Shown one piece after another: positions 23,606-34,100 of a stretch of 64,000 nt of DNA; within the stretch, counting starts at the first letter, position 1, and each line of letters starts with the position of its first letter. The DNA lies in contig JAGYXB010001797.1 in the NCBI GenBank assembly GCA_022495005.1, positions 1 to 64,000 on the forward strand, written 5' to 3'. The translations under genes and the position numbers were made by a program. This stretch comes from Rhyacophila brunnea. Its lineage: Eukaryota > Arthropoda > Insecta > Trichoptera > Rhyacophilidae. The notes under the pieces are model-generated. The model was not told the origin of the DNA. It saw nothing but the letters and a program-made list of their open reading frames with translations, and did not search any database.

Positions 23606-24353
23606 GTGAAGGTACGCCGAGTTCAATAGACAAAATACCGATAAACGAGAAATTTGGCTGTGTTGTGTTGAGTAGGTTTGTGTATAAGTTAAATTTTCAA
23701 TTAATATTTTGGAACCTCAATATTAAAAAACCAAAAATCAACGATAAACATTCGGTGAAAAGAACGACTACACCCACTATAGTCGGTGGTGGTGTAAGTC
23801 AAAAGAACATTTTTTCAGTGGAATTCGGCATAAATAGAAAATATGTAAAATAATATATGAAGAAGAAAAAGAGCAATGGGACTAATTTACATTCTCCTCC
23901 TTGGGCTCCCCCCAATATTAAATCCTGAGAGGGCCACTGGATGCGTTGATTTATCCACCTAACTTTTAGATGTCATAATTATTGTTGTTGTGTTGTTATT
24001 TCTGAGATAGAAATTAATAAAGTATTTAAATTAATAAAATTTTTAAAGATCCACCTTATTTATTGAATACTTATAAACATAACATAAACATGAAAACGAG
24101 TTTACAAAAAATGAATATAACCTATGAATTATTTTCTAGTTTATATAATATTAATTATTATTTTTTTTTTTAAATATTTTTGTGTAATACATATAAGTAT
24201 AATATATTAAGATTTTTTTTTGTATATTAGAAAATGAGATTAGAAAATTAGTTTATTTCGTTTTTAAGAACCCCTCATTATTCTTAATACATATAAAATA
24301 ATATGATCATAATATTAGTAATAGGTTGGCATAATCAATAATTGATTATATTA

Positions 24354-24694
24354 TGAAGCGCCTAGTTTCAAAAGCCCCTAAAACGGTTTTTGAAAATTTT
24401 TGAGTTAGATATGTAATTAGATGAATATTTTTGTAACCTTGAAGATTGAACTTTAAAAAACGTCAAAAACCGTCAATACGTATGATCAAAAATTAGGGTA
24501 AATTTCAAAACCTGCTAAAATGGTTTGGTGTGCTTTTCAAATACCCCTAAAATGGAAAGCCAAAATACTCCTTAGAATGTTACGAATTAAAAAATAAATA
24601 CATGAAGTTCACAGATTTAATAGATATGATTTCCTCTCGTTTTTCACAGTACTACCTAAAATCGTTTTAGGGGCTTTTGAAACTAGGCGCTTCA
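24354..24694. mobile_element. Tc1/mariner-like MITE with TA TSD
   Basis: 341 bp with ends TGAAGCGCCTAGTTTCAAAA and its complement; the inverted part runs about 33 bp through AGCCCCTAAAACG. TA is duplicated (24352-24353, 24695-24696). Internally the CCCCTAAAA motif recurs. Confidence 0.8.
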
Positions 24695-25199
24695 TATATG
24701 AATAACAAATTATTTGTAATACACTTAACCCACTGTTTATTTGTTTAGATAGGTAGGTACTAATCTTAAAAAGTATGATATTGCTTTATTCGTTAATCTT
24801 TAGATCGATGCTTTGTGAATGCCATCTTTTCTGTTGAAATAAACTTTCCAATAGGTGTAATTATTTTAAGCCTTGGTTTTCCCAAGAATCCTTGGAACCT
24901 TGGTTTTCCCAAGAAGTTTTAGAATAATTTTCTTTCAAACATAAGTACAAAATTGAATAGAAAATGATTGAATGCATAAAACTATGCAATCTAAAAGATT
25001 GGGTATCAAAAAAATCATTCAGGCTCTCAGAACGTTAGCAAAACATCGGATTTTTATGTCTGAGTGTGGCCCTGTTCGTAAATTTTCGAGATCAATGTAT
25101 AGCTAACTTAATCAGTAGATCAGTGGTCCTGTTGTTGCTTGATTATAGCCAAAACAAATTTCAACGAATCAACGGTGAATGACATCAGAAACTATTTTA

Positions 25200-25672
25200 C
25201 CGCGTTTTTATTAGCTCGTATTCTTGTTTGTCCAGTATACATTTTTTCTTGTTTGTCCAAGATTTGTATTGGACGATTGAAGATTTTTAACTAACTTCCC
25301 GACTAGCTAGACATTTGAAACTTTTACAATATAGCAGAACCGACGACAATGCATTCTTTTAATACTTTCAGCCATCTTTAGGCAGAATTGAATTAATTTT
25401 CAGTTAATTCTGTTTTGTATGGAAAGTTATTTCGGAAAAAAATCGTTGCTAAGGGGGTCCTAGCAACTAAATTATTAATATATACGTGCGTTACTCTAGA
25501 AATCAATTTGAAATGTCCAAATGACATTTCAGTATTCTATATTTATTCAGTATTTCTATCAAGTACAGAAAAAAAGTATTTATTAATACATAGAATAAAA
25601 TTGTCAAGTTTATATGATTCAACAGAAAATTTAAAAACGTGTTTTATAAAAAGTTCTTTTTATCTTGTAATT
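25200..25672 (+). repeat. Dispersed repeat R1
   Basis: Plus-strand copy of the 4009 repeat with a local duplication of the TTCTTGTTTGTCCA segment near its start. The right end is GTTCTTTTTATCTTGTAA. Confidence 0.75.
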
Positions 25673-26451
25673 ATTTATACATTTAGACTCCATCTCTATA
25701 GAATAAGTTTTTTTAAATATCTCTAGTCAGCCTCGTAGACAAAAGTGAACCATATTTTTACGAAATATTCAAAAAAATATTATAATACCTAATATTATTT
25801 ATTCCTTTATCTGCCACCCTCAAGCAGTGCATGGTTTGTCTATATTCCCACGGGTATTCAGTGTTTTATTTACTTTAAAATAATGCATTAAGTACCTATT
25901 TTTAAATAAAACCTGTTTAAATGCTATGTTACCTAATGTTAATACTTTGGACGCTGAAGACGCACATGCGCGTAATGACCAGGCAGCCGATCAATGTAAT
26001 TAACGTGCATTTTAAAGGTTCTAATTAAAATCTCATTATATAGTCAGCAGCGAATGAGTTAATAATGCAAGCAGGATGTAATTAATATAACCGTCTACAC
26101 GTTCGATTTAAACATGATAAATAGAAGGTTTGACAATTTAAAAAAAAATGAATTCTTATGAAAATCCTTTCTAATCAAAGAGTTATAATATTAATATCCA
26201 ATAAATACATGGTTCATGTACACGGCCCTTGTATCCACAGGAAGACGTTTTCGGGTACAAATGGTGTTATAAGTAATAAAAATGGATTGATTAATTTATT
26301 TCTCTATGCAGCAACACCCAAGTTTTGAATTGTCAATTTGACGTTTAACAAAACAATAACAAATAAGCGTAAACTAAACTACACAATATTATGAACAATA
26401 TTAGTCTATGACATGAGTAATTTGTCATGGTTCAATCCTAGTTCAATAGTA

Positions 26452-26926
26452 AGGCCATCCTCCCACGGCGCAACTGAAATCTGATGGAACTGGTTTGTGA
26501 AAGAACTCATAAACTGACCAATGTGATGCTTCGCACACGGCGCTACTGAAACCCAGTTGAAATAATAATCACATAACCTCAAACTGTCAAACTCAACTAT
26601 CAACCGTGTTGTACAAAAACTGACAACACGGGCGCTGCAGCGTTTACATAAGGTTATTTTGATTTTCCAATTAATATTTAACCAATTTTGGTAAGAAAAT
26701 ATGATTTTTCACCGAAATCTAATGATGTTGGTTCCACTGTTTTACGGTGACTGGAAACTTCAGAGACCGCGCGACTAGCATGTCGCATCTCTTCGCGACC
26801 GTTTTGAAGCTGAGAGATTCCAGTCTCGCCGTCAGCGAGCCGCCATTGAAATACATTAGCTAGATACTGGCTGGAATTTTAGTTTCAGTTCCGACGGACA
26901 TAAGTTGCGCCGTGGGAGGATGGCCT
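26452..26926. mobile_element. TA-flanked MITE
   Basis: 475 bp. Ends AGGCCATCCTCCCACGGCGC and its exact complement, with TA on both sides (26450-26451, 26927-26928). Internal GGCGCTACTGAAAC and TTTCAGTTCCGACG blocks are also inverted. A TAA/TTA reading of the target would make it PIF-like instead of mariner-like. Confidence 0.75.
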
Positions 26927-27232
26927 TAGACGAATCTTTCAAATTTATGGGATTTTATGTAATCTGGCGAGTAAAGAACCATAGAAAGTAGTTAAATGCA
27001 AATATGCTGCTTGAAGAAATGATGGTGTGATAAAATGATGTTTACTTTAGATTATTCTTTCACAGAACAACTGAATTAGAAGATGAGGAATCGATGCATT
27101 TAAACTCAAATCCGTTACGTGATCAGGCATCAGCTAATAATTATAATTCCATCGAAAATAACTGTGGAAAGCAGCTAACCGTACATTATTCTTATTAATA
27201 TGTTACTACCTATAACTTTAATAAATATTTTT

Positions 27233-27421
27233 GGTACAAGTCGGTTATGGGGAAACCAGTGGCAAACACATTTTGAAAATAGCCGACATAATGGATTATT
27301 CGTTAGGTTGTGTTAGTTTAGGTAAGGTTAGGTTTTCATTCTTGTATTCAAGAATTTTGCCAAAATCGGTTATGACAATTAGAGCGGTTCCTACCTGCCT
27401 TCCCCATAACCGAATTGTACC
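27233..27421. mobile_element. MITE family C, copy 2
   Basis: Ends GGTACAAGTCGGTTATGGGG and its near complement. Flanks atattttt and atatttgt match at 7 of 8. Core shares AACACATTTTGAAAATAGCC and a TTAGGTT-rich stretch with the 16023 copy; the right half is diverged. Confidence 0.8.
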
Positions 27422-27429
27422 ATATTTGT

Positions 27430-28490
27430 ATCTTTACAATGTGAAATTGACTTTTAATAACATTAAAAACTATTTTGTCATTTTATGAATAGGTAGTGTT
27501 TTTATAGTTCTACCATTGCCGACTCAAGTAAAAGGCCGGTACATTCACAACGACTGGTCCTACTTTTTCCGTCCCTCCCGTTGTTGTCTATAGATGACCT
27601 GTTATTGTTCTACAGATTGCTCATACTGACACGTCTGTCGTGTTCACACAGGGAATGGTTTGATTTGGATAGATGAGTTACATGACTAGCATTAACACAC
27701 CTACAAATGTAATGCATAGATCAATGCTGCATATTTTTTGGAAATCGATATTACCACCGGTTTTTGTGTGAAGGACTAGTCTGACTTTGACAGCTGATAA
27801 ATAACAGGAATGTATATTATTTATAAATAACACTGATAGTTACATATATTACATTTGATTTGAGATTTTTTTATAATTCAATTTGAAATGAGAAAGGGCG
27901 AATCAATATGTCAAGCAATCTGGGATCTGATTTTGATAGCTGAACAGTGGACCACTCGTTGCTTGTGCAAAAAGATATGCTCAGGCTTTATTAATTTAAA
28001 GATGGCGCTGAGTTCTACCCTTATGACTCTAAACCCCCGAAATGTGGCAGTAAATACTTTAGAACAGTCTCTTTTAGTATAATGGCTTTCATATGATGGG
28101 ATTGAAAGTGTGTGTTTCTTGGTGATCTACTTATCATCTTTTCTATATTCACACATTCGTAAACCACACACGACAAAGCTACAATCGCCTTATGACGTAT
28201 GTAGGTTCTTCTTCCTCTTATTCAGTCATGTCCACCCCTCAGCTTGAGCATATGGACATCACACACTACCTCCAATAATCCTTGTCGCCATATACACTAT
28301 AGAGTATAGATAGTATTTGGCAGCAAAAATCATTACTTCTCACATTACTAATCATATTATATAGGTATACCCCGTAAAATAAAAAATATGTATTGATTGA
28401 AAATTTATCTCCTCAATACTGAAAACTTACAACACAAACTTAACTGACTATATAAACTGAAAAATTCTAGTCGATTGGCACTTATACCTC
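27430..28490. other. No gene recognised
   Basis: AT-rich, with an open stretch 27888-28082 that has no recognisable motif and no splice context. No repeat ends could be defined. Confidence 0.35.
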
Positions 28491-28492
28491 AG

Positions 28493-29150
28493 GTGTCTAA
28501 TTCCAAAAATTTCCAAATTTGGTCAAAATCGAGAAAAAAATACGCCCGTATTCTTTGTATAATTTTACACAATATGTATTGATCTATAAATTCCAAAACG
28601 CGACATGACCCTACAAAAAAAATATTTAAAGTCTCGATTTATTACAAAAAGCACCAAGTCCGTGTTTCATATTATTTAAAGCTTGGTTGATTTCGCGCGT
28701 GTTTAAGTCGACCAATAAGGGAACGTTCAATCTTGAAAAGGGCGTTTCCCATGCTGTAGCATCTGGTAAACTCATGACAGTGCCACGGAAATATGTGCCT
28801 TATGCGGAATAAATTAAAAATTGAGGTACAAGTAGCGCTACGTCCAATTCTATTTTGCCTATATTTATTACATATTTAAGAGTTTATCGGCTGAAACAAA
28901 TTGCCATTTGGTTCAAATTTCGACATAGAATACAACGGAACAAAATAATCTCACTTTAAAACAAATAATTGAAGCTTGAAACATAAAAACGTTGTTTTCC
29001 GAAAATATTGAATTGTGGACTTGTCGCTTTTTGTAATTAGATGCCTCCTCATCTATTTTATGACTAATCTCACTACATGCCCCTGGCCCACGAATTGCAA
29101 ATTCAATTGTTGGAAAGTCACTTAAAAGGCTGGTTTTCAATCTCACTCTT
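28493..29150. repeat. Dispersed repeat D, copy 1
   Basis: Shares long blocks with 45345-47050: GTCAAAATCGAGAAAAAAAT, GATTTATTACAAAAA, TTCATATTATTTAAAGCTTG, then GGTAAACTCATGACAGTGCC and a CTTTTTGTAATTA block. The other copy is split by an insert of about 1.24 kb after CATGCTGTAGCA. It may be a decayed hAT-related element, but no intact domain is seen. Confidence 0.6.
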
Positions 29151-29805
29151 GAGAAAGGGAAACGAGATGTAATTTTAACCAGATTTATTGGAAGTGTTCA
29201 GTAAACACAAATTTTAGCTAAGGTTTCTCAGTTTGTTGAGAGGAAAAATATCCCTTTTGAACGATAGTGGAGTCGAACGGTCAGTTAGAATTTTAACAGT
29301 GGCTGTTTGATTCGCTTTCCTTGTTGATTTCACAAGGTAAAGTTAGTTATATGAATTTAGAACTATAAGAAGGGAAGGACATTGGTGAGATGATGAGCAT
29401 ATTTTCATCGTAGAAAAGCAAATTTAAGCTAATGATGACTAAGCATATAATCGATAGATTTGATCACAAAAACACAGACTTTCTTTTCCAAACTTCTTTT
29501 AGACGCCGGGCACATAGAATCAAGCGAACAGGTCGGGGCGCTCACGCATATTGAATGTGATACATCGAAAATACAACGTAATCAAATATGGCAGAGCACA
29601 CTGGTTTTGAAGAAGCGTTGTGCCAACCCGCCCCATAATTCAAAGCACAAGGTGTAGGCGCACGCATTGTTTGGCTTCTCAGCGGGACGAATTACCGAAA
29701 ATACTACGTATTCAAATATCTCAAAGCCCATTGAACACGGCAAGCAAAAGGGGCACGCGCTATTTTATTTTATCCGCTTCTGGACGCGTTTGCTAGGACC
29801 ATTCC

Positions 29806-30057
29806 CTTAGCAACCGATAATAGTCTTTTACTTTTTACGGATTTTTCTGAAATAACTTTCCATATAAAACAGAATTAACTGAAAATGAATTCAATTCTGC
29901 TTAAAGATGGGTAAAAGTATTAAAAGAATGCATTGGCATTGTGTTCTGATATATTCTAAAAGTTTCAAATGTCTAGCTAGTCGGGAAGTTAGTTAAAAAT
30001 CAATTGGAAGATTTGTACTGGACAAACAAGAATACGAGCTAATAAAAACGTTGTAAA
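29806..30057 (-). repeat. Dispersed repeat R1, partial
   Basis: Minus-strand copy holding the CTAGCTAGTCGGGAAGTTAG block and the outer end; the inner half is missing. It lies just below the micro-exon array of the predicted gene. Confidence 0.7.
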
Positions 30058-30089
30058 ATATATTTACGGCTCTCGAAAAATAAATTATT

Positions 30090-31110
30090 TGTCACCCCAG
30101 AAAAAGGCGTCTGCATCTCTTGAGGAAACCACTGAAAGCAAATAAAAAATATTTAGTTACAATGTTATAGTTTTCTTATAATTTGTGTAATAACGGTAGA
30201 TATGACCACGTGTTCACAAAATGCTACGTGGCCAAAGTGTGGTGGGGTGAAATTAGTAAGTAATTTATTAAAGCTTTGCGATTGCAACTTGAAATTACCC
30301 TTGGATGTCCCGGGCAAGACGGTATCTACATTGACTGAATTGACTGGTACCGGAATTACTGTAAGCAGTTAAAAAAAATATAATATAATTAAAATAAGAT
30401 AATGTTTTTATAATGTATGTATAATAAAGGTAGGTGCGACCCCGTGCTCACCAAATGCTACGTGGCCAGAGTGTGGCAGGGTGAAATGAGTATTTACTTT
30501 ATTAAAGCTATGCGATTGCAAGTTAAAACTTACCGACGGATGTCACCGATGGAGGTATCACAGCCTCCTCGTCCTCCGATGAAATCACTATCACTGTAAG
30601 AAATTAAAAAAACATTTAATTAAAATATGATAACTAGCTTATAGTATGTCTATAATAACGGTAAGTATGACCTCATGCTTACCAAATGCTACATGGTCAG
30701 AGTGTAACGGGGTGAAGTAATTTATTAAAGCTTTGTGATTGCAAGTTGAAACTTACCATCGGGTGACCCAGAAGACTCCATGGTGTCTCCAGCTTCTGAC
30801 GGGAATGCAGCTACTGAAATCAATTAAAAAAATATTTAGTAAAGTATACTATTATAATTTTCTTATATGTGTAATAACGGTAGATATGACCACGTGTTCA
30901 CCAAATGTTACCTGGCCAAAGTGTGGTGGGGTGAAATTAGTAAGTGATTTATTAAAGCTTTGCGATTGCAAGTTGAAACTTACTCTCGTACGTTACATTC
31001 TCTCCATCTCTTGGGGGACTCACTGAAAGCAATTAAAAAAATATTTAGTTAAGATATTACAATAATTTTCTTATAATATATGTGTAAACGACAAGTTGAA
31101 ACTTACAGTT
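30090..31110 (-). repeat. Tandem array of about 210-235-bp units, each holding one micro-exon
   Basis: Acceptor edges at 31022, 30813, 30593, 30358 and 30131 are spaced 209, 220, 235 and 227 bp. Intron parts repeat closely: a donor run GTAAGTTTCAACTTGCAATC, AAAGCTTTAATAAAT, TTCACCCC, a block around CACGTGGTCATATCTACCG, and TTTTTTAATTGCTTTCAG. The exons between (39, 57, 60, 60 and 36 bp) do not align to each other. A sixth unit near 31090-31115 keeps the donor run, but an acceptor-like sequence follows at once, so its exon is lost or collapsed. Confidence 0.8.
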
Positions 31111-34100
31111 AACAGTAAAAAAAAATATTCAGTTATAATATAACTTATAATAATATGGCTACAATAATGGGAGGTACCTAACTACACTGCAAAATCTCCC
31201 TGTCGGATATCGATATTTTCATATATATGTACTGGTGTCGATGGCTGCTTATTGGACAGTTTGGGTAAAGGTACAAAAATGCGTTAATCCGTCATCGTCT
31301 TAAATGCGCACAGTTTTTTTTGCGCACTCCATCAGGGTTGACTTAACAAAATAGAATGTCAGAAATTTTTAATACTTAATTATTAAATAGAAACACCTAA
31401 CCTCATATTTTATCAAACGTCGGAACAGTTCAAACCAGTGTCAAATATTAAAATAAAATATCTATGTGAAAATAAATTTGTCAGAAAAAAGATTCAAGCC
31501 CGGGACCCACACCAACGGAAGTGGGCACTATGTCAATAATAAATTAAGTTATCCCCTAGGAAAACATTTCTCAAGCGCTGGGCAAAATAATCGAAATGTA
31601 CAATAATTGGGCGCAAATCCCAATAGAAAATTCCCACAGATTTGTACCGGACAAAGAACCACCGGACAAATAAGAATACAAGCTAAGAAAAACGTTGTAA
31701 CAACAAACACGGCGCAATTATTATCATTACCATTATATGTACATATACAAAATAAAGTTTATTTTGACACTAGACAGAATTGCATGAAAAACACCACCAT
31801 GTTTGCCGCCGGTTTTTTGGAAATAGTTATGTCGACAAAGAAAATGTCTAATAGCATAATATAATATTATTTAATAAATGTTAGAGGGTTATTATTTGCA
31901 AAATAGGTATAAACTCATTTCAAAAGAATTAAATATAAAAGTTGATATCTTACTTTTTAAGAAGAAGGTAGGCGGATGACAAGTACTTTCGCTGGTGCTT
32001 TCAGCAGTGAACTGATCGACCTGTAACATAGATCAACCCTCATTGGTCAAATTGTCCAATCTCTCATGATGCGAAGAAAATGTAATCCTTTTGGTGTCAA
32101 AAATGATACTTTTTTTATAAAAACAACAGGTAACCTAAAATTAGTTTATTCTAAAAAATATTAAATTAAATTCTAATTAAAACAATGCGTAGATTGTAAT
32201 TAATGATATTATTCTTGTACATTATAGTTTTTTAGTTGATGTCAATAATTAGATAGGTACAACGGTTTCACATTATTTCAGTGGAGGTAACGAAACGTTG
32301 ATACCCAGATTGTTAATAATGTTACTTTTTATACTTGATACATGATATTAATAATATAAAACACTTCATTATGTGTACTAATGTTTTATTACTAACCCTT
32401 AATACCGATCCACTCAATATTTTGTTTCATTCCTCTTCCAAAAGAGTGCTTTCTTATTTAATATAAATGTACTTATATAGATCATTGCCGGGTCGTATTA
32501 TCGTAATAATTTCTTTCGGTTGGCAATGAGGACACGCAAAGTGGAGGAATATTTTCTTCTAAAGCCTTGAGTCGTGTGTTCGAATCATGCGCCTCGAAAA
32601 TTCAAATGTCATTTTTTCAATACGTGTTTGGATCCAAACCATCGACACAATAGGTGTTGCAAACAATTAATAACCATTTCTTGTTAAAAATATCTCTTTC
32701 CAAACCTAATTTGGAGGTGGTTAATCACTAAGGTAAGATTTGAATTTGATGACACACTCGCAAACTCATTTCGCAATTTCAAACGAATTTTTATTTTGTA
32801 TATACCTATTATAAAAAACATGTTTTAATTGCACTTAAATTTAAACATGCAACAGTATACCTACAAATTTAGTATTTGGCAAATAGCTTCCATGATTTTT
32901 TGTTGTAAAAGACGGATATAACGTTGATGAATTCTTCTTCTAGACCTTCGGCTAAGGGGGTGGTCCTAACAACTAAATTATTAATATATACGTGCGTTAC
33001 TATGGCAATCAAACTGCAATGTCAAAATGACATTTCAGTATTCTATATTTGTTTGTTTGTTTGTTTTTTATTTACTTCATAATATCAAGTACAAGTTTGA
33101 GCATAATAATTCAACAGAAAATTTGAAAACGTTGTATATAAAAAGTTCTTTTTATCTTGTAATTATTAATTGAATAATTGGACATGACGTGGTGGTATTA
33201 GTACCAAAATCATCATTTTCTTCTATTGGCAGCCCCGAAAACAAATTAGCGGCTTGCATTATGGTTTGAAGTCTGTTGCTTTGTTGATAGGTGCTGTAGA
33301 TGTGGAGCATCGCCAGAAATGTTTGTTAAATTACTATTAATAATATTGTGCATGTGTTGTACATTTTCATGGTGAATGTTCGAATGGTTCTATAATTTAT
33401 TTATTGCTTGTGACCTTCTTGATTGATTGTTGTTATTGATATTCAATATTATGCAAGTATGTTATGTAGGATAACACAGAGCCACTACTTCGCAATACTA
33501 CTTCAAAAGACTGTTTGCCATGATTCAATTAGTTACAAAATGCCAAGTAGATAGATAATGTATATAGAAAATAGTCAGTAAATATTTATTTTTCAAAGAG
33601 CGTCCCTGCAAGCAAAAGACTGCTTGCTACGTACGCATTTCTTGGCGTTTTAAGTGATTATTCATCTCAACCTTTTCTATGCCTCACAATATTACTATGG
33701 CAGTATCTGATAGGCTGCAGATTTTTAACGATGCATGTTGAATGTAGAGCGAAGCTCTTACTATAATCGCTGTAATACTGATAATTTGTAGTTTAGTATT
33801 TCATAATTATTCAAACAGATGTCACCGTGTGTTTAATTTTTTAAGTTATGCAAATAAATCGACAGTAGCTAGTAATTTGGGTTGAAAGTCGGACGAGATA
33901 ACTCGCAAAGTTTGTATGTGCGGCCTGTCAATCACGGCCTCATAGAGTGAGATAATTCGCTGAAGGCATAGGACCGATTGAAAATAATGGACAATCTATT
34001 GCTTTTGGCTGCTTATATAAAATTAATAAGAAAGTATCTTTCCACAGATATTTTTAGTTCAATTTTATATTCAAATATCTGTTTTGATACTGCTAGATGA

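Larger units (their letters stand above)
22751..23939. mobile_element. hAT-like element hosting two nested insertions
   Basis: Left end CAGTGGCGCACCCAGGG and right end complementary to CAGTGGCCCTCTCAGG. The exact 8-bp duplication gatgcgtt (22743-22750, 23940-23947) proves the limits. A family-A MITE sits inside (23095-23605), and that one holds a palindromic element (23416-23531). Without the insert the element is about 680 bp and non-coding. Confidence 0.85.

Noticed and set aside
30090..31110. CRISPR-like array of repeats and spacers
   Set aside because: Repeat spacing and variable short inserts look superficially similar, but units are over 200 bp, inserts are bounded by splice signals in constant phase, and the DNA is eukaryotic.
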